This document shows positions 8,978-17,125 of a stretch of 50,255 bases of DNA, in pieces. This DNA comes from JABDDM01 sp038240295 (GTDB lineage Bacteria; Bacteroidota; Ignavibacteria; Palsa-1295): assembly GCA_038240295.1 (NCBI GenBank), contig JBBSDW010000005.1, forward strand, positions 1 to 50,255. Direction: 5' to 3'. The notes under the pieces are model-generated. The model was not told the origin of the DNA, did no database searches, and saw nothing but the letters and a program-made list of their open reading frames with translations. The position numbers and the translations under genes are program-made. Numbering within the stretch: position 1 is the stretch's first letter; each line of letters opens with the position of its first letter.

Positions 8978-9250
8978 TTAGATGCGCTGACGGCTTTCGG
9001 CTTTGGCTGCATCGCTCTTGGCTACATCGCTCTTGGCTACATCGCTCTTGGGCAAAAACTGAACTTCGTAGTCCACACTGTCCAAAAGTTTTTGCAGCGC
9101 ATCGATCGAAAGATTTCGCCGTTTGTGCATCACGTTGGATAACGTCTGCTCGCTGATCCCTGAAAGTTTCGCAATTCGATATCGCGTCGTACCTTCTCGT
9201 CCGTGAATCTCTTCCAAGACGTCACGAAGTTTATCCCGGTAATCCCGCAT
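8978..9250 (-). CDS. XRE-family helix-turn-helix regulator, small
   Basis: A 90-residue protein whose residues about 21-60 form a Cro/CI-type helix-turn-helix: TRYRIAKLSGISEQTLSNVM, then NLSIDALQKLLDSVDYEV. Such proteins bind operator DNA and often act as antitoxins or autorepressors, but no toxin gene lies next to it. The C-terminus is a short tandem SDVAK repeat created by three 15-bp DNA units. It converges on the large T9SS protein and is divergent from the lytic transglycosylase across a 480-base gap. Confidence 0.8.
   Translation of the reverse strand: MRDYRDKLRDVLEEIHGREGTTRYRIAKLSGISEQTLSNVMHKRRNLSIDALQKLLDSVDYEVQFLPKSDVAKSDVAKSDAAKAESRQRI
9005..9049. repeat. Three 15-bp tandem units at the 3' end of the XRE gene
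   Basis: Unit GGCTACATCGCTCTT (plus strand) occurs at 9005-9019 (one mismatch), 9020-9034 and 9035-9049. It encodes the repeated AKSDV tail of the regulator on the minus strand and preserves frame. Confidence 0.9.
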
Positions 9251-9733
9251 AAATTAATTCTCCATCCTGACCCTGATCCCTCTGGAAGTGCGAGTCAAGT
9301 ACCGAAATATAAGCACAAAATGGTAGGATTCTATCAGCAAAGGATTATTTATTTTTTGAGATGTTGCTGTGAGGGTCGGTGTCGGTTTCCGCGATCCGGT
9401 GTCCGGTGGGGATTGGGTGCCAGGAATGACAGTCAATGACGGCAGTCTTTCTTTGCGAAAGAGAACTGTAGCCGTTACAGGGCGCCCATTCACCTACGGA
9501 GGATACAGTTTGCCAGCTGAAAGGCTTACTATCGCACAAGACATCAATAACCGATCGCCATCAAACCGCAAGAAGCCGCCAAATCCAATTCAAAACGCCA
9601 ATAAATTGACGACTACCTTTCAGAAGGGCGGCAACCCCTTTCCTTGATTGCCAAATTGATCGTTATCGGGCCCGGTAGTTGCACTGTAACAGTGTACGAA
9701 CGGACAAATCACGTAAACAAAGAAAGGGAACAA
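9251..9733. other. Intergenic region, no supported gene
   Basis: The 480 bases between the divergent XRE and transglycosylase genes hold only short overlapping frames with poor composition. Around 9360-9540 there are several short GC-rich inverted segments that could be a structured leader for the transglycosylase, but I could not match them to a known riboswitch. The AT-rich stretch near 9335-9362 is the likeliest promoter zone. Confidence 0.4.
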
Positions 9734-10537
9734 ATGCAAACATCAAGGATAAGAGGATCCATCTTCCGTCAGGGAATGATGGAGAGGGTAAAGAAGAATT
9801 ACCATCTCCACGTTTTCAGTTCGCTGGTTGCGAGTACGGTAATCGTCTCGGTGCTCTCTTTTACGACCAAGTCGCAGAAGGTAAGAGCAAGCGAGATCAC
9901 ACCTATCGTGCTTTCGCATTCTGCAACAGGTTGGAAGATGACCGATTCGACAACGGCAATGGGGATCATTAGCCCAGTCGATCCGCGAGTGGCTGCCGAT
10001 ACTTCGGCAATCGCTCGTAATCTTCCAGCACCGTTTCCAAGCGTCAAGGGCGGATGGGATGGCGTTGGTGCGTACGATCTTAGTACCGTCAACGAGCTTC
10101 CTGCAAATCTTCCCTATCGCGAAGCAATCGCCAAAGCGGCGACCGAATACGGAATCAATCCAGTGCTCCTTGCCGCGGTTGGCGATCAGGAGACCAGGCT
10201 TGGAACCGAGCTTGATTCGAATGCTCGTGGTGACCATGGTCACGGATATGGAATCTTCCAGTTGGATGATCAGAAACGAAGCGAGGGCGCGATCGGCAGA
10301 GATGTCGCAGTGTTGCAGACCGTTGCGAAGGATGCGCTCTATGCAGCGCGTTACGCAGCCGGAATGCTCCGCGCAAGCCTGGATCGTAACGTCGGAAAGA
10401 TAGATGCCGCTCTGCAGGAATACAATGCAGGCAGTGCGTTAAGCCGCGGCGCAGCGCGACGCTGGCCAGATGCGAAGCTCTATTATTCCAACTCGACCTT
10501 GAGATACTACAAGTACCTCATTCAGGGTTTGGCGTAG
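9734..10537 (+). CDS. Lytic transglycosylase-like protein (SLT / lysozyme fold)
   Basis: Predicted to cleave peptidoglycan glycan strands in the periplasm. The 267-residue protein has a basic N-terminus and a membrane anchor or uncleaved signal (FSSLVASTVIVSVLSF, about residues 30-46). A linker follows, then a C-terminal SLT-type domain from about residue 130: AATEYGINPVLLAAVGDQET with the likely catalytic glutamate in GDQE, then GHGYGIFQLD, and LQEYNAGSA near the end. The ATG at 9734 is chosen because it follows an AG-rich ribosome-binding-like stretch (AGAAAGGGAACAA). The longer frame begins with a TTG at 9644. The gene stands alone, with a strong terminator behind it. Confidence 0.85.
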   Translation: MQTSRIRGSIFRQGMMERVKKNYHLHVFSSLVASTVIVSVLSFTTKSQKVRASEITPIVLSHSATGWKMTDSTTAMGIISPVDPRVAADTSAIARNLPAPFPSVKGGWDGVGAYDLSTVNELPANLPYREAIAKAATEYGINPVLLAAVGDQETRLGTELDSNARGDHGHGYGIFQLDDQKRSEGAIGRDVAVLQTVAKDALYAARYAAGMLRASLDRNVGKIDAALQEYNAGSALSRGAARRWPDAKLYYSNSTLRYYKYLIQGLA

Positions 10538-10557
10538 AAGATCATCGCTCAACTTAT

Positions 10558-10588
10558 AAGGCCGCTCAGCAATGAGCGGCCTTTTTTT
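10558..10588 (+). terminator. Intrinsic terminator behind the lytic transglycosylase
   Basis: A perfect 11-bp stem, AAGGCCGCTCA / TGAGCGGCCTT with loop GCAA, is followed by an uninterrupted run of seven T. It is the clearest intrinsic terminator in the window. Confidence 0.95.
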
Positions 10589-10604
10589 AATCTGTCCCGT
10601 CCCC

Positions 10605-11260
10605 CTCATACTTCATAATTCAAACTTCAAACTTGCCCGAGGACCCTCTCCCTAAATCCCTCCCTTTCGTCGGGCGAATGGGAGAGGGACCTTTAAGGAT
10701 CTTTTTATTTAAATAAAATCTCCCTTTCCTCACATCGAGACATGTCATCCTGAGCGGAGTATTCATCGCACCAGCGATGAATGCGGAGTGAAGGATCTCA
10801 TGGAATGCTCGCAACGAGCAGAAACCTGTTCGCATCACGCAGGTGGACTCCCGAACATTCCATTAGATCCTTCACTTCGCTAAAGCTCGTTCTGGATGAC
10901 ATGCCCGACTGAGGTGCTGGCTGTTTACGTGCCAAAAAGGCAGCGCCCGGCTATCCGACTCAGTCACGATATAATCGAACAGTCATTCTGAGGAAGCGTC
11001 CGATCAGCATAGCTCAGCATCAACTCCATGCGCGACGAAGAATCTTGCCTTTCGTTTGCATGACTCCAACGAGCGAGGTAAGATCCTTCACTTCGCTAAA
11101 GCTCGCTCTGGATGACATGCCCAAAGTTACCGCACGTTCCCCTTCATCCTTCTACTTCATCCTTGCCCGACCACCCTCACCCTAAATCCCGCTCCCATTT
11201 TTGGGAAAATGGGCGAGGGATTTTTATGGACTTTTTTATTTAATAAACTACGCCCGCTTC
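10605..11260. repeat. Composite intergenic repeat cluster
   Basis: No gene is present. Two diverged direct copies of one block lie at about 10605-10720 and 11145-11250. Each has TACTTCAT-like text, CTTGCCCGA, CCTAAATCCC, a short palindrome around GGGAGAGGG or GGGCGAGGG, and an AT-rich end (TTTTTTATTTAATAAA). Between them are three copies of a second family: 10743-10798 (forward), 10866-10902 and 11082-11118 (inverted), sharing GATCCTTCACTTCGC and GGATGACAT. The forward copy contains a perfect hairpin, ATTCATCGC/GCGATGAAT. The same family recurs at 34277-34548. Confidence 0.8.
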
Positions 11261-11291
11261 AACCTGCTATATTTGAACAACTTTGCCCAAT

Positions 11292-12026
11292 ATGCCCGAC
11301 CATCATGCCGACTTGCCGCGCACCCAGCACTACGATCGTGACTGGGTCTTGAAGAATTCGCTTGGAGAGAATGCCGCTGCGATGACGGAGAGCCTTGCAC
11401 AGGTGATTCCGCTTCGCGCCGGTATGCGCGTGCTCGATCTTGGGTGTGGCAACGCCGTAAGCTCCATTTTTTTAGCAAAGGAATTTGGCGTTACGGTCTG
11501 GGCACTCGATACAAAAGTCGAGGCGGCCGAAAACCTCCGGCGAATCGAAGAGATGAATTGCGCGAGCAAAGTATTCCCGCTCAAGCTTTCAGCAAAGGAT
11601 CTTCCGTTCGCCGAGGGCTACTTCGATGCTGTCATCGCCGTCGATTCCTATCTCTATTATGGCACTGACGACACCTATCTTCCGTACCTGATCCAGTTCG
11701 TTGCTCCTGGTGGATATATCGGGATCATCGATGGCTGCTTTCGCGAGGAGTTGATGTCGCTTCGTGATACGCCCGATCATCTGAAGAAAAATTTTGTAGA
11801 CCTTTGGAGCAAATTGCATTCGATCGAATGGTGGCTGCGCCTTTGGGAAGCGAGTGGGTTAGTCGATGTCGTCATGGCAGAGGAGGTGCCTGCCGCCGTT
11901 GCAATCTTGAAGGAATATGCCGACCGGCAGCCGCACGATCCTGTTGAAGCAAAGGTCGTTGACGCCATCGAGGAGGACCGTGGCGAGATGATCACGCTCT
12001 TCCGCATGGTCGCGCGCAAACGGTAA
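11292..12026 (+). CDS. SAM-dependent methyltransferase, class I
   Basis: A 244-residue protein with the Rossmann SAM-binding signature MRVLDLGCGNAVSSIFLAKE (residues about 40-60), an acidic beta-2 end (WALDT) and the motif PFAEGYFDAVIAVDSYLYYG. The substrate is unknown. The frame can be extended to a TTG at 11283, but the ATG three codons later is the natural start. It is followed after 9 bases by an MBOAT acyltransferase, and then by two SGNH-like proteins in the same direction, so it may modify the same polymer or simply share the transcript. Confidence 0.8.
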   Translation: MPDHHADLPRTQHYDRDWVLKNSLGENAAAMTESLAQVIPLRAGMRVLDLGCGNAVSSIFLAKEFGVTVWALDTKVEAAENLRRIEEMNCASKVFPLKLSAKDLPFAEGYFDAVIAVDSYLYYGTDDTYLPYLIQFVAPGGYIGIIDGCFREELMSLRDTPDHLKKNFVDLWSKLHSIEWWLRLWEASGLVDVVMAEEVPAAVAILKEYADRQPHDPVEAKVVDAIEEDRGEMITLFRMVARKR

Positions 12027-12035
12027 CTACGAGAC

Positions 12036-13457
12036 ATGCTCTTTAACTCGCTCGCGTTTCTCGTTTTCTTCCCTGTCGTTACGACGCTTTATTTTATCCT
12101 TCCGCATCGCGTCCGGTGGATGTTGCTGCTTACGGCGAGCTGCATCTTTTACATGTCTTTCATCCCGATCTATATTCTCATCCTCTTCTTCACGATCCTC
12201 ATCGATTATGCCGCGGGCATCCTGATCGAGAGCGCGGAAGGCATAAAGCGAAAGCGATACCTTGTGATGAGCATCGTCTCGAACGTCGGGGTGCTTGTCT
12301 TCTTCAAATATTCTAATTTCCTGAATGGCAACTTCGAGCATGTTGCAAAGTTGATCCATTGGAATTACCCGATCGAGAGTCTTGCGATCATCCTTCCGAT
12401 CGGCCTTTCGTTTCATACGTTTCAGGCAATGAGCTATACGATCGAAGTGTATCGCGGAAAGCAATCGGCTGAAAAACACCTCGGTATCTACGCGCTGTAC
12501 GTGATGTTCTATCCGCAGCTTGTCGCTGGGCCGATCGAACGTCCGCAGAACTTGATCCACCAGTTTTACGAACGTCACGTTTTTGATTATCGACGCGTGA
12601 CGGATGGACTCAAGCTGATGCTCTGGGGATTTTTCAAGAAGATTGTCATCGCCGACCGGCTTGCCGAGCTCGTCAACCAGGTCTATGACCATCCGCATCA
12701 GTACAAAGGCATTCCGCTCATCGTAGCGACATACTTTTTCGCCTTTCAAATCTATTGCGATTTCTCCGGCTACACCGATATCGCGATCGGTGCTGCGCAA
12801 GTGATGGGCTTTAAGCTCATGGATAATTTTAACAGGCCCTATTTTTCGAAGTCCATTGCCGAATTCTGGAAGCGGTGGCATATCTCGCTCTCGACGTGGT
12901 TCAAGGATTATCTCTACATTCCTCTTGGCGGTAACCGAGTCTCCGTGCCACGCTGGTATTTTAATCTCTTCGTCGTATTTCTGATTAGCGGCCTCTGGCA
13001 CGGTGCGAACTGGACGTTCGTCGTCTGGGGCGCACTGCACGGTCTTTATCTGATCGGCGGTCAGCAAACCGCAAACGTGCGCGCAAAAACTTATCGCTCG
13101 CTCGGCATCGATCAGCATTCGAAGGCAGTACGGATCTGGCGTGCGCTTATCACGTTCCACCTCGTCACGTTCGGATGGATCTTCTTTCGCGCCCATTCGA
13201 TTGCGGATGCCTTTTACGTGATCGCCCATCTTTTCTCCGGTCTCTCGTTTGGTCTGGATAAGGTCAACGTAGGTCTATCGCTTCTCGCGATCGCACTTAT
13301 GGAATCGGTACACCTTCTGCAGCGTCATCGGCAGATGCGTTCGTTTCTCTCGGCAAAACCGTGGTATATACGCTGGGGCGTTTATTACGGGCTTGTAATG
13401 GCGATCCTCTTTTTCGGAAAGTTAGGCGAGCAGTCGTTCATCTATTTCCAATTCTAA
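12036..13457 (+). CDS. MBOAT-family O-acyltransferase (AlgI-like)
   Basis: An integral membrane acyltransferase of 473 residues with about ten hydrophobic segments. The family hallmarks are visible: YPQLVAGPIERPQNLIHQF, then EFWKRWHISLSTWFKDYLYI with the first conserved histidine, then LISGLWHGANWTFVVWGALH with the catalytic histidine. Relatives move acyl groups across the inner membrane onto exported polysaccharides (alginate AlgI, peptidoglycan PatA, teichoic acid DltB). The two SGNH-like proteins immediately downstream are the expected periplasmic partners that complete O-acylation. The acceptor polymer cannot be told from the window, since no polysaccharide synthase genes are present. Confidence 0.92.
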   Translation: MLFNSLAFLVFFPVVTTLYFILPHRVRWMLLLTASCIFYMSFIPIYILILFFTILIDYAAGILIESAEGIKRKRYLVMSIVSNVGVLVFFKYSNFLNGNFEHVAKLIHWNYPIESLAIILPIGLSFHTFQAMSYTIEVYRGKQSAEKHLGIYALYVMFYPQLVAGPIERPQNLIHQFYERHVFDYRRVTDGLKLMLWGFFKKIVIADRLAELVNQVYDHPHQYKGIPLIVATYFFAFQIYCDFSGYTDIAIGAAQVMGFKLMDNFNRPYFSKSIAEFWKRWHISLSTWFKDYLYIPLGGNRVSVPRWYFNLFVVFLISGLWHGANWTFVVWGALHGLYLIGGQQTANVRAKTYRSLGIDQHSKAVRIWRALITFHLVTFGWIFFRAHSIADAFYVIAHLFSGLSFGLDKVNVGLSLLAIALMESVHLLQRHRQMRSFLSAKPWYIRWGVYYGLVMAILFFGKLGEQSFIYFQF

Positions 13458-13464
13458 GAGCGCG

Positions 13465-14454
13465 ATGCGATTGCCCACCTTCTTCGCCAAGCTCGCATTG
13501 ATGGTCGTGCTCGTTGCTGCAACGCTTCAGCTGGCGTTTATCCAAGCGCGAAAACTCGAAACGCCTTACTATGAAGATAGCACGTATGCCTGGGTGAATC
13601 ATCTTTCGGTAAAACCCGAGATCGTTATTCTCGGCAGCAGCACGGCGCGGTATAATCTGAGTCCGGGCGAGATGACTGCGCGACTTGGTTTGAAGGGTGG
13701 TGCGATCGTTAATCTTGGCGCAAACCAGTGTGGCTCGGCTGAAATGTATCATTTCTGGAACACGATTAAGCCTGCTCAGGATAGCGTGAAGATCGTGTTG
13801 ATGACCGTGGATCCCTGGATCGGATATCAATCCTACGACCGCATCGAAGGCTTCCCAACGCTTTACTGGAGCCCATGGCAGCGCATCTACACCGCCTTCG
13901 ACGATCGATATCGGAAATATGTGCTTGCAGGCTCGTTCGTGCTCGACGTTTTCAATCAAAGTGCTCCACAGCTATTTCACGATCCGATCTTTAGCCTTGA
14001 GATACCTGAAGATTACGGGGGCGAGGTAATACAGCGGCACTACAAAAATTTTAGCGAGCACACACGCGAATATTTTGGGCAAACAAGCGTCTACCCGATC
14101 TCCGAGTTTTACCTGAGTCATCTCGTCGCGCTCAAGCGATCTGTTGAAGCGGATGGCGCGATCTTTATGCTCGTGTTGCCGCCGAAACAGAGCGCGTGGT
14201 TACGCGGATACAAAACTTCCTGTCGATCGATCGATTCCGATTACGTGTCGCATCTCAATTCGTTGCTTGGTCCTACGCGAGTGATCGGTAGCTTCGGTCT
14301 TTTTGCATCGCCGGGTGACGACACGCTTCTCTTTATGGATCACGACCATCTGAGCCGCGAGGGCCGCAGAAGATTCACCGATAGTGTTTCGGCCAACCTC
14401 AAAGCTGCGGTGGAAGTAGGGCCCGCACTTCTTAAATCGCTTTACTCCTATTGA
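13465..14454 (+). CDS. SGNH/AlgJ-DltD-like periplasmic protein, copy 1
   Basis: A 329-residue protein with one N-terminal membrane anchor (FFAKLALMVVLVAATLQLAF). It has SGNH-hydrolase blocks: IVILGSSTARYNL, with the putative nucleophile serine in GSS, VNLGANQCG, and the C-terminal MDHDHLSREGRRRF, which supplies an Asp-x-x-His pair. Family members receive an acyl group from an MBOAT partner and transfer it to, or remove it from, a polysaccharide in the periplasm. It follows the MBOAT gene by 7 bases and is paralogous over its whole length to the next gene, indicating tandem duplication. Confidence 0.8.
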   Translation: MRLPTFFAKLALMVVLVAATLQLAFIQARKLETPYYEDSTYAWVNHLSVKPEIVILGSSTARYNLSPGEMTARLGLKGGAIVNLGANQCGSAEMYHFWNTIKPAQDSVKIVLMTVDPWIGYQSYDRIEGFPTLYWSPWQRIYTAFDDRYRKYVLAGSFVLDVFNQSAPQLFHDPIFSLEIPEDYGGEVIQRHYKNFSEHTREYFGQTSVYPISEFYLSHLVALKRSVEADGAIFMLVLPPKQSAWLRGYKTSCRSIDSDYVSHLNSLLGPTRVIGSFGLFASPGDDTLLFMDHDHLSREGRRRFTDSVSANLKAAVEVGPALLKSLYSY

Positions 14455-14455
14455 T

Positions 14456-15466
14456 ATGGCTGCCCAGTTTTTTGCGAAGGTGATTCTCTTTTTGGTACTG
14501 ATCGCCGCCTCGATGCAGCTCATTTTTGTCGGTGCCCGCCGGCTCGAAAAGCCATTCTTTGAAGATAGCACGTACGCATGGGTCACTCATCTTAACGTTC
14601 ATCCGAAGGTCGTGCTTATGGGCAGTAGTACGGTACTGAATAATCTAAGTCCGAGGCGCATTGCGAGTGTGATGGGGCTTGCTCCGGGTGAAGTGATCAA
14701 TCTTGGCGGCGGTTCGAAAGGTGCGCTTCAGATGTACCATCTCTGGCAGGTCATCAAGCCAAATCGAGATAGCGTTCGAGTGGTTGTCTTCAGCATTGAT
14801 CCATGGATCGCCTACCAGTCCTATTACTGGATCGAAGATTTTGCGACGCTCTTCTGGAATCCGCTGCAGCGGCTTTATCCGGCAACGGTCGACAATTGGC
14901 CGCGATACGTCATGTCGGGTGCCGTTGCGACAGACGTCGTAAAAAAATCGGCACAGCATCTCCTACATGTGCAGGGACCCCAAATCGAAGCACCATCCGA
15001 TTTCGGCGGAGAGATTCTCAACGTTCATCTGAAAAATTATAGGGAGCACACGCGAGAGTATTTTGGCCCAATATGGCTTTTTCCGATCTCACAACTTTAT
15101 TTTGACAGGCTTCGCAAATTGAAGCAACAGGTCGAAGCACAGGGTGCGGAATTTGTACTCCTCTTGCCACCAAAGAAACAAGTCTGGGTTGAAGGGTATC
15201 GAAATAATTGCCGTGACATCGATTCAGATTTTGTTTTGCATTTGAACCAGGCCCTTGGTGCAACCAAGGTGATCATGAGCTATCATCTCTTTCTGCAATC
15301 GGAGGAGGATTCCCTTTTTATGGATCATGTACACATGAGTGCAGAGGGGCAGCGTCGACTGAGCGATAGTCTCGCCGTTCAGCTTGACCAACTCTCAAGA
15401 GTTCGCAAACTCGAAGTACGACCGTTACTCGACTACGAACGGTTCGAAGATGGAGTTTTACCTTAA
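14456..15466 (+). CDS. SGNH/AlgJ-DltD-like periplasmic protein, copy 2
   Basis: A 336-residue paralogue of the preceding gene, starting one base after its stop. It shares the N-terminal anchor, the segment EDSTYAWVTHLNVHPKVVLM, the GSS block (MGSSTVLNNLSP), INLGGGSKG, SIDPWIAYQS, and MDHVHMSAEGQRRL near the end. Both putative catalytic elements, serine and Asp-x-x-His, are kept, so both copies could be active. The C-terminus has a short charged extension (LEVRPLLDYERFEDGVLP) absent from copy 1. Divergence is considerable, which suggests an old duplication with separate roles, for example different acceptors or steps. Confidence 0.8.
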   Translation: MAAQFFAKVILFLVLIAASMQLIFVGARRLEKPFFEDSTYAWVTHLNVHPKVVLMGSSTVLNNLSPRRIASVMGLAPGEVINLGGGSKGALQMYHLWQVIKPNRDSVRVVVFSIDPWIAYQSYYWIEDFATLFWNPLQRLYPATVDNWPRYVMSGAVATDVVKKSAQHLLHVQGPQIEAPSDFGGEILNVHLKNYREHTREYFGPIWLFPISQLYFDRLRKLKQQVEAQGAEFVLLLPPKKQVWVEGYRNNCRDIDSDFVLHLNQALGATKVIMSYHLFLQSEEDSLFMDHVHMSAEGQRRLSDSLAVQLDQLSRVRKLEVRPLLDYERFEDGVLP

Positions 15467-15487
15467 ACTCAGTGTTATCTACAGACT

Positions 15488-16012
15488 ATGAAATTTCGAA
15501 TGCGAAGAGGAAAGGTTAGTGTTGCAATATCGGCCAGCATTCTATCGACGTTCGTTCTGCTGATGATCGCGCAAGGACAGCTTCGCGCACAGGACGCGAT
15601 CGCTCATCATTTCACCGCACATTATGAGGCATTTCTGGGTGCCGGTCTTCCGGCCGGTCTTTCGGTAGGCGGCAGACTCTGGACGGGCCGCGACGCCGGA
15701 ATCGAGCTTGGCGTCGGCACGCTTATCTCAGCATTCACTTTCAGCGCGGGCGTGGACTTTTCTGCACCTTCGCTTTTCGCCGATACCCGACCGAGCTGGA
15801 CATTGCTCGGCACCTACTACCGCGGTGCCGACGCCCGCTGGATCGATATCTCTGCGATGTACGGACTCTTGCAACTGGGCCTAACAGGACTTCACATGTA
15901 TGCGCGCGGCGGAGCGTCGCTGTTGATCAAATCCTCGATTGGTCCAAATGCCGGTTTGCTGTTTTATCCGCTGCCTGCTTTTGATGTGGGTCTAAGCTGG
16001 GGATTCGAGTGA
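15488..16012 (+). CDS. Small exported protein, possible outer-membrane beta-structure
   Basis: A 174-residue protein with an arginine-rich start and a signal peptide (SASILSTFVLLMIAQGQLRAQ, cut at about residue 35). The mature part alternates glycine, aromatic and hydrophobic residues (GAGLPAGLSVGGRLW, IELGVGTLISAFTFSAGVDF) and ends in WGFE with a terminal-strand-like stretch (LLFYPLPAFDVGLSWGF), as seen in small beta-barrels. No family is recognised. It lies 21 bases after the second SGNH gene, in the same direction, so it may close the acyl-transfer operon. Confidence 0.65.
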   Translation: MKFRMRRGKVSVAISASILSTFVLLMIAQGQLRAQDAIAHHFTAHYEAFLGAGLPAGLSVGGRLWTGRDAGIELGVGTLISAFTFSAGVDFSAPSLFADTRPSWTLLGTYYRGADARWIDISAMYGLLQLGLTGLHMYARGGASLLIKSSIGPNAGLLFYPLPAFDVGLSWGFE

Positions 16013-16585
16013 CAGCCGAAATTTACCGTGCCAATTGCTCAAGAATCCCTTTTGGACAACCGACATTCATAGTTCTGCGCAGCTACGTGAAGCTTCATTC
16101 ATCCAACTTTTTCTGAGTGGCAAGTCTGTGCGCAAACCTCTACGAAAAGCTCATGCGTGTCGTTGGCTCTTAACTTGAATCACTCCGTAAGCGTGTGCAC
16201 AATTATGGATAAGGGAAGTATGCAAACGAACGGAACACACTGGTTAGAAAAAGTAAGAGTTGCGCGTCTGGTACCAAACGCCGTCGATCTTATGAAGGCG
16301 GGACCCATGCAAAATTATTACTCATCACACCACATATCTCCGCTTGAAACGATCACTGTTTCAACGCAAATGACCTGAAGGAATTGAGTTGCGTCTTGAT
16401 TGCAGGCGGTCAACATGCCTAGCGCTGTGACCGGTCGCTCAAGAATGATCCCCGGGTGTCGATTGAGGTGCCCTTTCAAATAACATCAATATCAGCGTAG
16501 TCAATATTTACGCGCAGTCGTGCAATTGCGTGACGGAGCGCTCGTGGCTTCGCGTCACTAATCTCACGAAAAGACCTCTTATTCA
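16013..16585. other. Intergenic region, no supported gene
   Basis: About 570 bases with only short frames (for example 16157-16378) that have no recognisable motif, signal peptide or convincing ribosome binding site. No terminator with a T-run was seen after the exported protein. Confidence 0.4.
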
Positions 16586-17089
16586 ATGGAACGAACAGCA
16601 TGTAAGTCTCGGGTGGTAGAACTTGCCAGAAAAATAGCACGCACACCAATTATCAAAGGTAGATCGACAGCGACTGAAAGCATGAACCACGGCGGAGAAC
16701 GAGGACTCGAAGAGCGTGGTGATCGCTATCAAAAGATTGCCGAGCACAGTACAGCGAGGCATGAACATTCCTCAGGTGTCGGCGGAGATGCTAAATTATT
16801 GAGATCGCGACCACACGTAGAGACCGATGTGGTCGATCTGCGATGTTTGCTGACGCCCGCTGGGAAGAAATTCTACTTTGAACGAACCGCTGGTGCAGGC
16901 ACACTTCGACAGACTGTTGAGGAATTTAGCAAACAACAGGTCAGGCTTTCATTGGAAAATTTTCTTGAATGGGTTCGAGTGAATTCGCACTTGCGGCCTT
17001 TCCAGCCAAATGAGCAACCGACCGTAGGAATCGTCTATGAGGAATTGCTTTGGGAGTTTGGGGAAGGTTCGCAGGGACTTCAATCGTGA
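16586..17089 (+). CDS. Doubtful hypothetical protein
   Basis: A 167-residue frame with no recognised family. The C-terminal half (from about residue 90) has natural-looking composition, for example FSKQQVRLSLENFLEWVRVN and PTVGIVYEELLWEF. The N-terminal half is rich in His, Arg and Gly and looks less like a protein. It may be a real gene with a later start, a diverged remnant, or chance. It ends 36 bases before the Trm112-like methyltransferase. Confidence 0.35.
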   Translation: MERTACKSRVVELARKIARTPIIKGRSTATESMNHGGERGLEERGDRYQKIAEHSTARHEHSSGVGGDAKLLRSRPHVETDVVDLRCLLTPAGKKFYFERTAGAGTLRQTVEEFSKQQVRLSLENFLEWVRVNSHLRPFQPNEQPTVGIVYEELLWEFGEGSQGLQS

Positions 17090-17125
17090 GTAGCGCCGGA
17101 ACCAAGCTATTGCGCAAGTTGCTGA

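Noticed and set aside
9360..9540. Riboswitch upstream of the lytic transglycosylase
   Set aside because: Some inverted segments exist, and c-di-AMP riboswitches often control such genes, but I could not find the conserved core of that or other known classes.
9369..9647. A 92-codon frame ahead of the transglycosylase
   Set aside because: No motif, no ribosome binding site, and composition typical of non-coding sequence.
12027..13229. A 400-codon open frame on the minus strand
   Set aside because: It is the exact shadow of the MBOAT gene; composition is highly charged and has no motif, while the plus strand has complete family signatures.
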